Origin: Liolophura sinensis
Lineage: Eukaryota > Mollusca > Polyplacophora > Chitonida > Chitonidae
DNA: 33,854 nucleotides
Assembly: GCF_032854445.1 (NCBI RefSeq)
Contig: NC_088304.1
Span: forward strand, 19,197,850-19,231,703
Direction of reading: 5' to 3'
Below the pieces are notes generated by a model. That model was not told the DNA's origin, made no database searches, and saw only the letters and a program-made list of their open reading frames with translations. Below are positions 29,901 to 33,854 of this stretch, piece by piece (positions within the stretch are counted from its first letter, which is position 1; every line of letters begins with the position of its first letter). Made by a program: the position numbers and the translations under genes.

Positions 29901-31274
29901 GGTTTCCTCCCACTATAATGTTGGCCGTCGTTGTATAAGTGAAATATTCTTGAGTACGGCGTAAAACACCAATCAAGTAAATAAATAAATATTTACCACA
30001 ATCAGACAATTAGTGATGTGAATCTAAAGATAAAGAGCCAGTTTTTTACTTTTTGTGATGATAGGTCATATTTTTTTAATTAGTGGACTTTCAGGGATAT
30101 CTTACCATTCTGCCGGCTTTCCACCTAAAGAGTTGGTTGGTTCAGTCTGGGACAAGCATGACAACAGTTAGTACTATGGTTTTATTCTGGGGTTAAAGGG
30201 TAAGTTGGTATGCTGTGATATCAGGTGAAAGTGTCCAGGATTGAGATGTTAATGTTGCCTATTTTGATGCTAATGTGATAAACCATTTATATAACACTGC
30301 ATTTATTTATGTTTTTCTTAGGTGAGTGACTTCCCGACAAGTGTGTTAATTGCGGCAGCGAGTCAGGCTTTGGGCACGAGCACAGTGACAGCAAAGAATG
30401 TGGTCTCCATTGCACACAGCCCGAAGCTTGTCAGCACCCCCTCTACCACTCCCATCAGCACCCCAACACCCTCCCCATCAGCCCTGCCCCACACTCTCCT
30501 TGGCTCCCCACTACCCTCAAGCCCCTCCCCCATCCCTAGTCTGGGTAGTCCTGCACCCATTGGCAGCCCTCCAATGACAGATTTTGGTCTGGCCTCCTCA
30601 CCGGTAAGCTCTTGTGTTTCTTAAACAGTATATGAATGTCATATGTTTTCAGCGGACACAAACAGAGAAATATAAATATAGAAGATTTTCAAGGTTTCAT
30701 GTTATTTTGATGGGAAAAAATTGTGTTGTGACTATAATTTAGTCAAGTACATTTTACATTGTTTTGGTAGTGGTGTAGAAAAAAAACTTTTGTTAAATCC
30801 CAGTTTGAAAATTCTCAAAGGATTCTTATCCTGATGAAGAATTTAAATATTATGATGGTTACTCATCGAGTTTTAAATTTTCATAAAGTAGAGAATTGTG
30901 GTAACTCCAACAAAGATACAAGGTGATGCATGATTCAGTATTTCGGTTTTATTTAAACCATTTTAATTTTTTTCAGTGGAAATGCAAATGATAAAAATTT
31001 TCGCATAGATCATAATTAGAATTGTTCACAGTGCACATGTAATGATTCTCTTTTGATGGATGTTTTGTTAAAAAAAAAACACAAAGAAACAAAATAGAAG
31101 ACCTAGGACATGGTTATGATGACTGATGTGTTTGTTTTGTGATGTTGTCAGTCTCCTACAAAAGCTGGAGGGACAGGCACTCAGACAAAGTCTGACAACC
31201 ATCGGGCGCCTCACCATGAGCTCCGGAAGCTCTCACATATCTCAGCAGAGCAGAAACGCAGGTTTAACATCAAG
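4557..31274 (+). CDS. MLXIP: Mondo-family bHLH-zipper transcription factor, 12 exons, 3' end missing
   Basis: Joined exons: 4557-4879, 20589-20695, 21507-21580, 23164-23289, 23866-24046, 25179-25274, 26162-26268, 26623-27216, 27965-28100, 28696-28880, 30322-30603, 31152-31274. They total 2334 nt, 778 codons, with no internal stop. Known role of the family: a nutrient sensor that pairs with MLX, moves from cytoplasm to nucleus when glucose-6-phosphate rises, and activates glycolytic and lipogenic genes through paired E-boxes. Visible hallmarks: IHSGHFM (36-42), the export-type segment LAIDASLTKLFECMTLAY (90-107), SPKWKPFKG (112-120), GKYWKRRL in the GRACE-like region, FSDTLFTS (250-257, glucose-6-phosphate motif), IIQPGLMQLQPNL (278-290) and the basic region HISAEQKRRFNIK (766-778). 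Helix 1 to zipper and the C-terminal domain lie downstream of the window. Invertebrates usually have one Mondo gene, so the MLXIP/MLXIPL distinction does not apply. Confidence 0.95.
5924..5953. repeat. Poly(T) run of 30
   Basis: Thirty consecutive T between GAG and ACATG. It could be the poly(A) end of a minus-strand retroposed element, but no element body is recognisable beside it. Confidence 0.9.
6395..6560. repeat. Diverged interspersed repeat, copy 2
   Basis: Shares the CAGTGGAA start, the TTATTACAAAAATGA-like word, GTTCTCTCGGAATGTT and the GTGGTTGAAA ending with 2640-2830 in the same order, with many substitutions. Confidence 0.4.
7679..7847 (-). mobile_element. tRNA-derived SINE, 5'-truncated copy
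   Basis: On the minus strand it reads from ATGCTGGCTTCCTCTCCGGC through the GTGGGAAGGTCTGCCAGCAA core to the ATAAGTGAAATATTCTTGAG tail and a poly(A)-like end at 7679. The tRNA-like head is missing. Same family as 16941-17148. Confidence 0.85.
8306..9192. repeat. 14-bp-based minisatellite in intron 1
   Basis: About 880 bp of 14-bp variants such as AGACATGCCACATT, AGACATGTCAGACC and AGACATACCAGACC. They are arranged in changing two- and three-unit combinations and interrupted by a few unrelated insertions. It is AC/GT skewed, with no long open frame of interest. Boundaries are approximate because both edges decay gradually. Confidence 0.85.
9519..10230. repeat. 28-bp minisatellite with TTTATAAGG in each unit
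   Basis: About 25 units of AGACTGTGCTTTATAAGGAG followed by GGTCACTC. The main variant changes TATAAGG to TATATGG. A few units are shortened or lengthened, including an extra GGCTTTATAAGGAG near 9573. Units are nearly identical, so the array is young or homogenised. It starts next to a purine-rich stretch (9467-9518). Confidence 0.93.
10231..13431. other. Intron 1, middle part, no gene seen
   Basis: No exon, RNA gene or full mobile element recognised. Contains a T-run near 10915-10926 and scattered TACATGTA-type palindromes. Open frames here lack family resemblance and splice context. Confidence 0.55.
13432..13454. repeat. (AAT)n microsatellite
   Basis: Seven to eight AAT units followed by ATCTTTATTTAACAAAGG. 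The combination looks like the 3' end of a retroposed element, but no body was identified. Confidence 0.8.
13455..16928. other. Intron 1, distal-middle part, no gene seen
   Basis: AT-rich intron sequence with frequent ACATGT and TACATGTA palindromes, including a perfect 20-bp palindrome at 16495-16514. Short T-runs lie near 15611 and 15893. No exon or known element recognised. Confidence 0.55.
16495..16514. repeat. Perfect 20-bp palindrome
   Basis: ACATTGTACATGTACAATGT equals its own reverse complement. It is the longest instance noticed of the TACATGTA palindromes scattered through intron 1. Confidence 0.9.
16941..17148 (+). mobile_element. tRNA-derived SINE with intact head and target-site duplications
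   Basis: The tRNA-like head has an A box (TGGCTCAGTTGG, 16952-16963) and a B box (GAGTTCAAGTCC, 17020-17031), the internal RNA polymerase III promoter elements. The core GTGGGAAGGTCTGCCAGCAA follows, and the element ends in an AAATAAATAAATAAAT tail. Flanks TAGCCTACGTGT (16929-16940) and TAGCCTACTTGT (17149-17160) are a 12-bp target-site duplication with one mismatch. Compared with other copies, the segment between GGTCGTGGGT and GTACGGC is deleted. Confidence 0.92.
17973..18486. repeat. ~31-bp minisatellite with expanding TACATG runs
   Basis: Around 16 units based on TGTCTGTAACATGACTGTGA plus TGACTTACATG. Lengths vary because (TACATG) or (GTACAT) steps are added between units. The long minus-strand reading frame across it (repeating SHHSHVTDT) is a by-product of the repeat. 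Confidence 0.9.
18490..20588. other. Intron 1, distal end, no gene seen
   Basis: No exon or recognisable element apart from an A16 run at 19431-19446. The 3' end carries the branch/acceptor context TTTCTGTGTTTGTTTCAG before exon 2. Confidence 0.55.
20589..20695 (+). CDS. MLXIP: Mondo exon 2: 14-3-3-binding helix region (MCR III)
   Basis: 107 nt between TTGTTTCAG and T/GTAGGT. Completes Ser108 and gives residues 108-143 plus one base. It encodes SGKITSPKWKPFKG and then SLKDKVRLNNIIWREWPMQ. In vertebrates the matching segment forms the helix that binds 14-3-3 and holds the factor in the cytoplasm. The RLNN.IWR core is conserved. Confidence 0.96.
20750..20897. repeat. 32-bp minisatellite, about 4 units, in intron 2
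   Basis: Units of CCTGACTAAGTTTGACTAAG plus TTGCACATTTTG, with an internal GACTAAGTT duplication. The first and last units are partial. Confidence 0.9.
20995..21360 (-). mobile_element. Complete SINE of the GTGAGTGAGTG-tailed family
   Basis: The minus strand starts at 21360 with a tRNA-like head (GGATAGCACAGTTGGTAGAG; A box at 21337-21348) followed by a B-box-like GGATCAATCC. The body ends in CACTCACTCAC at 20995. Perfect 11-bp target duplications ATACTTTGTGA flank it (20984-20994 and 21361-21371). It lies in intron 2 and differs from the AATAAATA-tailed family. On the plus strand it places ACCAACTGTGCTATCC-type sequence 146 nt upstream of exon 3. Confidence 0.88.
21507..21580 (+). CDS. MLXIP: Mondo exon 3: MCR IV
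   Basis: 74 nt between TTTCAG and GAG/GTAAGA. Residues 144-168 read YIYCRKPVVCQFATPVSD and then EVHTKPE. This matches the RK.PVC.F.TP.D signature that closes the low-glucose inhibitory domain in the family. Confidence 0.95.
21601..21836 (+). mobile_element. tRNA-derived SINE inserted 20 nt after the exon 3 donor
   Basis: The head begins GGCTCAGTTGGTTAGCGC and contains GAGTTCAAGTCC (B box). It continues through CATAATGCTGGCCGCCGTCG and ATAAGTGAAATATTCTTGAA to an AATAAATAAATA tail. Flanks AATTTTTTTTAG (21589-21600) and AATTTGTTTTAG (21837-21848) form a 12-bp target duplication with one mismatch. The first few bases of the head seem lost. Confidence 0.9.
21849..23163. other. Intron 3, remaining part
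   Basis: No gene recognised. A degraded SINE tail (GTGAAAAACTCTTGAGTACGAAATAAAAC) lies at about 23068-23115. The stretch 22440-22990 looks like old repeated DNA, but no partner copy is present in the window. A TCACGTGA E-box stands alone at 22866-22873. Confidence 0.5.
23164..23289 (+). CDS. MLXIP: Mondo exon 4: GRACE-like region (MCR V)
   Basis: 126 nt, phase 0 at both ends, residues 169-210, between GTGCTAAG and GAG/GTGAGA. LEGKYWKRRLDTVTAEYKKW, then RKYYKERV, corresponds to the glucose-response activation conserved element with its basic, nuclear-import-competent composition. Skipping this exon would leave the reading frame intact. Confidence 0.95.
23450..23610 (+). repeat. Dispersed intronic repeat, copy in intron 4
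   Basis: Ordered words TGATTCTRAnRnTTGTATTGAT, TTnGGAAGGTAnGATGAT, TATTTTnTGACCTnnnTTTGC and GTCTAAAA are shared with 29703-29866, and the first half with 20890-20975. No coding content. Confidence 0.5.
23866..24046 (+). CDS. MLXIP: Mondo exon 5: MCR VI with SDTLF glucose-6-phosphate motif
   Basis: 181 nt between ATGTTACAG and T/GTAAGT; residues 211-270 plus one base. TEDEFIMDFSDTLFTSLNQP contains the FSDTLFTS motif proposed in the family to recognise glucose-6-phosphate, followed by FAFPNPREL, which matches PVAWPNPREI of the vertebrate protein. The last 43 nt and the donor are the source of the intron 5 array. Confidence 0.95.
24047..24680 (+). repeat. Intron 5 array: tandem copies of exon 5 end plus GTAAGT donor
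   Basis: The parental unit starts inside exon 5 at AGTCTCA (24004) and recurs at 24068, then about nine more times. Full units are 64 bp (for example 24448 to 24512); some are shortened by loss of an internal ~14-18 bp. Each copy keeps the equivalent of exon codons PFAFPNP(R/Q)EL and the donor. GTAAGT occurs at 24111, 24162, 24276, 24327, 24455, 24519, 24583 and 24647, with variants GTAATG (24225) and GTAAGG (24391). The copies carry TAG where exon 5 has CAG (Gln260), so they are not usable as coding repeats. Confidence 0.93.
25179..25274 (+). CDS. MLXIP: Mondo exon 6: conserved acidic activation motif
   Basis: 96 nt between GTGTTACAG and CAAG/GTCAGT; residues 271-302 plus one base. ADIIQPGLMQLQPNLDDLCM, then DTFDPIQ, matches ADMIQPGLIPLQPNLDFMDT of vertebrate MondoA, an acidic/hydrophobic stretch within the transactivating part. 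Confidence 0.95.
25275..26161. other. Intron 6
   Basis: No gene. Contains a diverged SINE (25799-26030). The rest is AT-rich sequence without recognisable structure. Confidence 0.6.
25799..26030 (+). mobile_element. Diverged tRNA-derived SINE
   Basis: Head GTGTCCGGGATCTAGTGGTT followed by AGGGCGCTAGC, a tRNA-like A-box region different from 16941-17148. The shared body then follows (CAGGAGTCTCTCGCCAAT, GTGAGTTCAATTCCA, GTGGGAAGGTCTATCAGCAA, ATAAGTGAAATATT). Its end dissolves into an AT-rich (TATATGTA) stretch. Confidence 0.75.
26162..26268 (+). CDS. MLXIP: Mondo exon 7
   Basis: 107 nt between CTCCTCAG and CAG/GTAAGG. Completes Glu303 and runs to Gln338: EMFNLRSQQSVGPPGFTAST, then VKQVISPLDHQTSLAQ. 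EMF continues the DTFDPIQ motif of exon 6, as DLF does in vertebrates. An internal CAG/GTGATC (26227-26235) is a possible alternative donor; using it would shift the frame. Confidence 0.9.
26623..27216 (+). CDS. MLXIP: Mondo exon 8: Ser/Pro/Gln-rich activation region
   Basis: 594 nt between a (T)9CAG acceptor and CCCAAG/GTAGGA; phase 0 at both ends; residues 339-536. Low-complexity and likely disordered: a hydrophobic patch (MGFPMDLLNSLG), Q5 at 364-368, LLNAALSTLASQLQMPN, many SP/PS pairs (SPVSPQ, SSPDK) and a basic Ser-rich stretch (HKGSNSRIRN). Sequence conservation here is normally poor in the family; the exon is supported by the open frame, strong splice sites and matching phases. Confidence 0.88.
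27231..27421 (+). mobile_element. 5'-truncated SINE beginning ~15 nt after the exon 8 donor
   Basis: Matches the AATAAATA-tailed family from the CAGGAGTCTCTCACCAATG region onward, including GTGGGAAGGTCTGCCAGCAA, GTGGGTTTCCTCCCACC, GTGAAATATTCTGAAGTATG and an AATCAAATAAATAAATAAA tail, with internal deletions. Confidence 0.85.
27659..27946 (+). repeat. 36-bp minisatellite, 8 units, open in the exon 9 frame
   Basis: Eight units of exactly 36 bp starting ATGTATTTGTATRTAGGAAC and ending TTTAGAAAGAAA. Each translates as MYLY(V/I)GTTFRKK. Units alternate TATATAGG/TATGTAGG for the first six, suggesting a 72-bp dimer as the amplification unit; the last unit has GAAGCT (EAT). The frame has no stop from 27659 to exon 9 (27965); a TGA lies just upstream. 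It sits 18 nt before the exon 9 acceptor boundary, displacing a normal polypyrimidine tract. Confidence 0.93.
27965..28100 (+). CDS. MLXIP: Mondo exon 9
   Basis: 136 nt between CTGATGCAG and ACAG/GTAAAG; residues 537-581 plus one base. GKSVPRKQRPIAPAPSAQTA aligns with the RPKQPHKIVPAPKPE stretch of vertebrate MondoA, and the exon ends QKNTYLAQLLTT. The acceptor has an unusually purine-rich upstream context (AAAGAAAGCGTTTTATCTGATGCAG). Confidence 0.88.
28101..28695. other. Intron 9
   Basis: No element or gene recognised; contains a G/T-rich homopolymer stretch near 28328-28351. It ends TTATTACCTGTTTCAG before exon 10. Confidence 0.6.
28696..28880 (+). CDS. MLXIP: Mondo exon 10, with a SUMO-type motif
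   Basis: 185 nt between CTGTTTCAG and ATA/GTGAGT; residues 582-643. Begins GNYPGAIKVKNEP. VKNE at 590-593 fits the hydrophobic-K-x-E consensus for sumoylation, with a following Pro. The remainder (SHFRPITTSQPIQTNSPAPS, TITMQPIAPAGSIAI) is Pro/Thr/Ser-rich. Vertebrate MondoA has a comparable LKRE in a similar place, from memory. Confidence 0.9.
29196..29425 (+). mobile_element. tRNA-derived SINE, 5'-truncated
   Basis: Starts at GCGTAATGACCCACAAGTCT and contains the B-box region (GTGAGGTAAAGTCC, mutated). The full body runs to ATAAGTGAAATATTCTTAAG, and it ends in ATCAATCAACTAAAATAAAT. The A-box part is absent. Confidence 0.88.
29411..29672 (+). repeat. Exact tandem duplication of 131 bp
   Basis: 29411-29541 and 29542-29672 appear identical by eye. 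The unit runs from AACTAAAATAAATAAATACA (the SINE tail) to AATCAACCAA and contains GCCGGCTATCGGCC. The junctions share an AATCAAC(C/T)AAAA word, which suggests the duplication was guided by short homology. Confidence 0.93.
29703..29866 (+). repeat. Dispersed intronic repeat, copy in intron 10
   Basis: Shares TGATTCTGAGAGTTGTATTGAT, GGAAGGTATGATGAT, TATTTTATGACCT and GCGTCTAAAA in order with 23450-23610. Confidence 0.5.
29902..29990 (+). mobile_element. SINE 3'-tail fragment
   Basis: GGTTTCCTCCCACTATAATG to ATAAGTGAAATATTCTTGAG and AATCAAGTAAATAAATAAAT: the last ~90 bp of the AATAAATA-tailed family. Confidence 0.85.
30322..30603 (+). CDS. MLXIP: Mondo exon 11: Ser/Thr/Pro-rich linker
   Basis: 282 nt, phase 0 at both ends, residues 644-737, between TTTTTCTTAG and CCG/GTAAGC. 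VSDFPTSVLIAAASQALGTS is followed by a long S/T/P repeat (TPISTPTPSPSALPH, SPLPSSPSPIPSLGSP). It is likely disordered, with many SP/TP sites that could be phosphorylated. Confidence 0.9.
30604..31151. other. Intron 11
   Basis: AT-rich; no element recognised with confidence. The acceptor before exon 12 (TTTGTGATGTTGTCAG) is T-rich. Confidence 0.6.
31152..31274 (+). CDS. MLXIP: Mondo exon 12: start of the bHLH domain
   Basis: 123 nt, phase 0 at both ends, residues 738-778, between GTTGTCAG and AAG/GTAAGG. RKLSHISAEQKRRFNIK carries the basic region; His766, Glu770 and Arg774 occupy the H-E-R positions that read CACGTG-type E-boxes. The next exon (helix 1, loop, helix 2, zipper) is not in the remaining 2.6 kb. 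Confidence 0.96.
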
Positions 31275-31313
31275 GTAAGGAAACAATGATTATCAGATGC
31301 CATTTTGTCGTTA

Positions 31314-31602
31314 AGTGAGTGAGTGGGTGCTTGGGGTTAAACGTTGTACTCAACAATTTTTCAATCATGTGACGACGAAGGAATCTTTAGGGTGTATGTA
31401 ATGTGCCTCATTGTCGCAGGACAGATTTCCACCGCTCTTTTATCTAGTGCTGCTTCACTGAGAAGCCTCACCGAAGGCAAGTAAGCCGGCCCGCCCGAGC
31501 CCTAATACTGATACGGGTCAACCAGTCGTTGCACTATCGCCTTCATGCTGAACGCCAATCAAGGAAGTTACAACTTCTTCTTTTAAGGTCTTATGTGTGA
31601 CT
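31314..31602 (-). mobile_element. GTGAGTGAGTG-tailed SINE, head missing
   Basis: Same order and words as 20995-21360 (GTGCTTGGGG, GTACTCAACAATTTTTCA, GACGACGAAGG, TGCTGCTTCACTG, GTCAACCAGTCGTTGCACTA, GAAGTTACAACTTC), ending at TGTGACTCG before the tRNA-like head. It begins about 40 nt after the exon 12 donor. Confidence 0.88.
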
Positions 31603-32274
31603 CGAAAATATAGAATATTTTCGAAATATAGAATATTTTCGACTCAGGATTGTTGTCTGTAAGTAAAAGAAAGCTAAAATATGAAGTAAGTGTCATCATG
31701 CGGTAAACTGAAAACTATCTGAGAACAGTTCCATTTATTTTTTCAGATTTTTTTTTTAAAACGTTGAAAGACATTCTAATATTTGAATACTGTGGTGAGC
31801 ATTATGAGAAACGTTCTAGAAACTCCGACGTCACTTTTTTTTTTCCTGATGTTCATCAGAGGGAAGGAAGGTAGTTTTGTAAACACTATTTCAGTAATCT
31901 TTTACTCATAGGTAAAAGGAGTTATTCCAACATCCAGTGTTGTGATTAGAGTTGCATCACTTCCAGTGATTTCCTACATTTTGATTATATGGTTCATAAA
32001 GCCCACTTTTGAACTCAAATGGTTGAGCACCTTTGACTCTTTTCACAAAAATCTAAAGTAAATGAAAGTATACTTATGTATAGTTTTAAGTGGTTTACTT
32101 ACTAACCCTTTAGATTTTTAGAGCTTTCCCTGTAGGGTTGGGACAGTCTTAAAGGAAATAGGCTCACTCAAGGTTTGGCAGTATATGGCTAAGAGAAGCA
32201 CAAAATACTGTACACCATACATGTATATGTCTATTGTATTGAAGTCTACCGCACCATTTATTTAGATTTTTTCT

Positions 32275-32486
32275 GTAGTGGAGCCCTGGCTGGTTTAAGT
32301 CATTTAGAGCACAGACATGACCGTATAGGCGGCCTGTTCTAATCCAATTATCACTATATCGGCGAAGGTCAGTGGTTTACTCTGGGTTTTCCAATTTCCT
32401 CTTCTGACCACTGTCACATGAACGAAAAATTCTGAAGTACCGGTGCATGTACAGTGTTACACACCAATAAAATAAAATAAATAAAT
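32275..32486 (+). mobile_element. Diverged SINE-like element
   Basis: A tRNA-like start (GTGGAGCCCTGGCTGGTTTA) leads through a body with GGTTTTCCAATTTCCTCTTC and ATTCTGAAGTAC to an ACACCAATAAAATAAAATAA tail. The layout resembles the AATAAATA-tailed SINE, but the sequence is strongly diverged. Confidence 0.5.
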
Positions 32487-32663
32487 CTGCCTAAAGTCTC
32501 TGGGTGTTACCATTACAACATGTATGTACATGTACATGTTCAGGGCCTTGGCGAAGAACATTTTCTTTGTAAATTGATCACGCATCCATCATTAAGTAAA
32601 GATACGTGTGTTATATTGTGACCTCATTGACTCTAAAGTGCTTATCTTGCTGTAGCCTTGCCG

Positions 32664-32845
32664 CTGAGCATGTGGTCTCAAATCTAGCTGTCACTGGTTT
32701 AACTGCAGCATTGAGTCTGAAGGTTTGTGAGGTGTCCGGGAAAGGGCCGTATTTTACTGCAGGCACTCAACTTTCCTCCCACCACAAGTTTGACTTCCAT
32801 CCTACAAGTATAAGCGAATAAATCTAAAGTACAGTGTTAAAGAGA
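32664..32845 (+). mobile_element. Second diverged SINE-like element
   Basis: Contains a GGTTTAACTGCAGCATTGAG body, CTTTCCTCCCACCAC, ATAAGCGAATAAATCTAAAGTAC and AGTGTTAAA, the order of words in the 3' half of 32275-32486. Weak support. Confidence 0.35.
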
Positions 32846-33150
32846 AAGACAGCACCTGACTGATGTTCATATCCGCTGAAAGACTACCAAGCAAAGTATC
32901 TTAAGCCGGCATTAAAGATTTTTTTAGATTTTTTTCAACCCATTGAAAGTTTAGTGAAACTTTGTGAAGTCACAGCTTCAGTGCGTCTCCGTTATCGACA
33001 TCAAGGTGACATCAGGTTTACTCTAGCTCTGTAACATCAAAGATATTTCCTGTAAAATAGTCTAAGCAGTAGCCTATGGCAGATTAAAGTTGTGAACTTC
33101 GGCAGTGAAAGACCTAGTGTTAAATTACTTTCTTGGATGTTGGATGTACT

Positions 33151-33406
33151 GGAAGGATATTTCTTCCACTACTTGAACTATTCATATAGTAGGCCTACTA
33201 TATTGTTTATACAATTTATGAATCGCCTGCAGATGCCCGTCCAGGGTATTCCTGATTTAGGTCGTATCCTCCAGAACGGAAGGATATTTCTTCCACTGCT
33301 TGAACTATTCATACAGTAGGCCTACTATACGATTTATACAGTTTACAAGTAGACTGTAGATGCATGGCAGGGAAATTCCTGGCTCAGGTCGTAGCCTTCA
33401 GAGGGG
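33151..33406 (+). repeat. Diverged 127-bp tandem duplication
   Basis: Copies start at 33151 and 33278 with GGAAGGATATTTCTTCCACT. Both carry CTTGAACTATTCATA and AGTAGGCCTACTAT, then diverge more in their second halves. Each copy has the 14-bp palindrome TAGTAGGCCTACTA. Confidence 0.85.
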
Positions 33407-33854
33407 TTGTGTTGGTACCAGTAATTCTGACCCCTGTTAAATGCTTGCAGAATTACTATAGGATTGTTGTACAACTGGATTCATGCTCAATTGTGACACA
33501 AATGGAAATAAATCCAAGCACCACTGAGGCTGATCTAGACATTCGACTGTCGCTGGAGTTTATGCTTCAGTTTTGTAGTTGTGGCTTTTAAGATGGGAGC
33601 AGTGCTGACCAAGTTATCACGGATGTCAGAGAAAGCATCTCAGCTTAAATACAGCATTTCGATAATTTTACTGTATTTTATAAAAGGAAATAGAAAAAAC
33701 ATCCATTGACAAAGGTCAAAATTTCAATTCTTCAGGTATAATAATTTAAGAAAACAAAATTATATCCTAAGATTTAATTAATTTTAAGCATTGTCCCATG
33801 GAATGCCATCTTCTCATTCTCATAAACCTTCGGCATCCCTAATAAATTTTTCAC

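Larger units (their letters stand above)
28881..30321. other. Intron 10, repeat-filled
   Basis: Contains a SINE (29196-29425), an exact 131-bp tandem duplication (29411-29672), a dispersed repeat (29703-29866) and a SINE tail fragment (29902-29990). No gene recognised. Confidence 0.65.
31275..33854. other. Intron 12 (runs off the right edge)
   Basis: No continuation of the bHLH (an FxxLxxLI-type helix 1) was found in any + frame. Holds a minus-strand SINE, two diverged SINE-like elements and a diverged 127-bp tandem duplication. A short inverted repeat (CGAAAATAT-AGA-ATATTTTCG) lies near 31602-31622 and is partly duplicated after it. Confidence 0.6.

Overview
The window is intron-rich animal nuclear DNA, AT-rich outside exons. 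It carries tRNA-derived SINEs with AATAAATAAATA tails and a GTCGTATAAGTGAAATATTCTTGAGT-type 3' segment. From memory I associate these with marine molluscs, most likely a bivalve; no search was possible. It holds most of one gene, a fragment of a second, and a great deal of tandem and interspersed repeat.

Main gene, + strand, 4557 to beyond the right edge: the Mondo-family glucose-sensing bHLH-leucine-zipper factor (MLXIP/MondoA, MLXIPL/ChREBP). Twelve coding exons were assembled by hand. All junctions are GT-AG and phase-compatible, and they give 778 codons without a stop. The product runs from the conserved N-terminal Mondo regions (nuclear export segment, 14-3-3-binding helix, GRACE-like region, SDTLF glucose-6-phosphate motif) through a Ser/Pro/Gln-rich activation region to the bHLH basic region (HISAEQKRRFNIK). 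The rest of the bHLH-zipper and the C-terminal cytoplasmic-localisation domain lie past the window. Intron 1 (15.7 kb) holds three minisatellites and a SINE.

Left edge, - strand: one well-formed exon (complement 1632..1754, 41 codons, phase 0) encodes the start of a BRCT domain. Its 5' splice site opens directly into a 76-bp tandem array that runs off the left edge. Each unit is a copy of the last ~60 nt of that exon plus its 5' splice site. The two genes appear to lie head to head, with a shared upstream region of about 2.7 kb (1755-4470).

Most striking observation: the same architecture occurs a second time, independently. Intron 5 of the Mondo gene opens with ten tandem copies (64-bp unit, some shortened) of the end of exon 5 plus its GTAAGT donor. 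So two unrelated exons in one window have each spawned an array of duplicated 'exon end + 5' splice site' units on the intron side. In both arrays the donor motif is largely kept. A third array, of 36-bp units in front of exon 9, is open in the exon 9 frame and would encode eight 12-residue repeats fused to the downstream protein if it were ever exonic.
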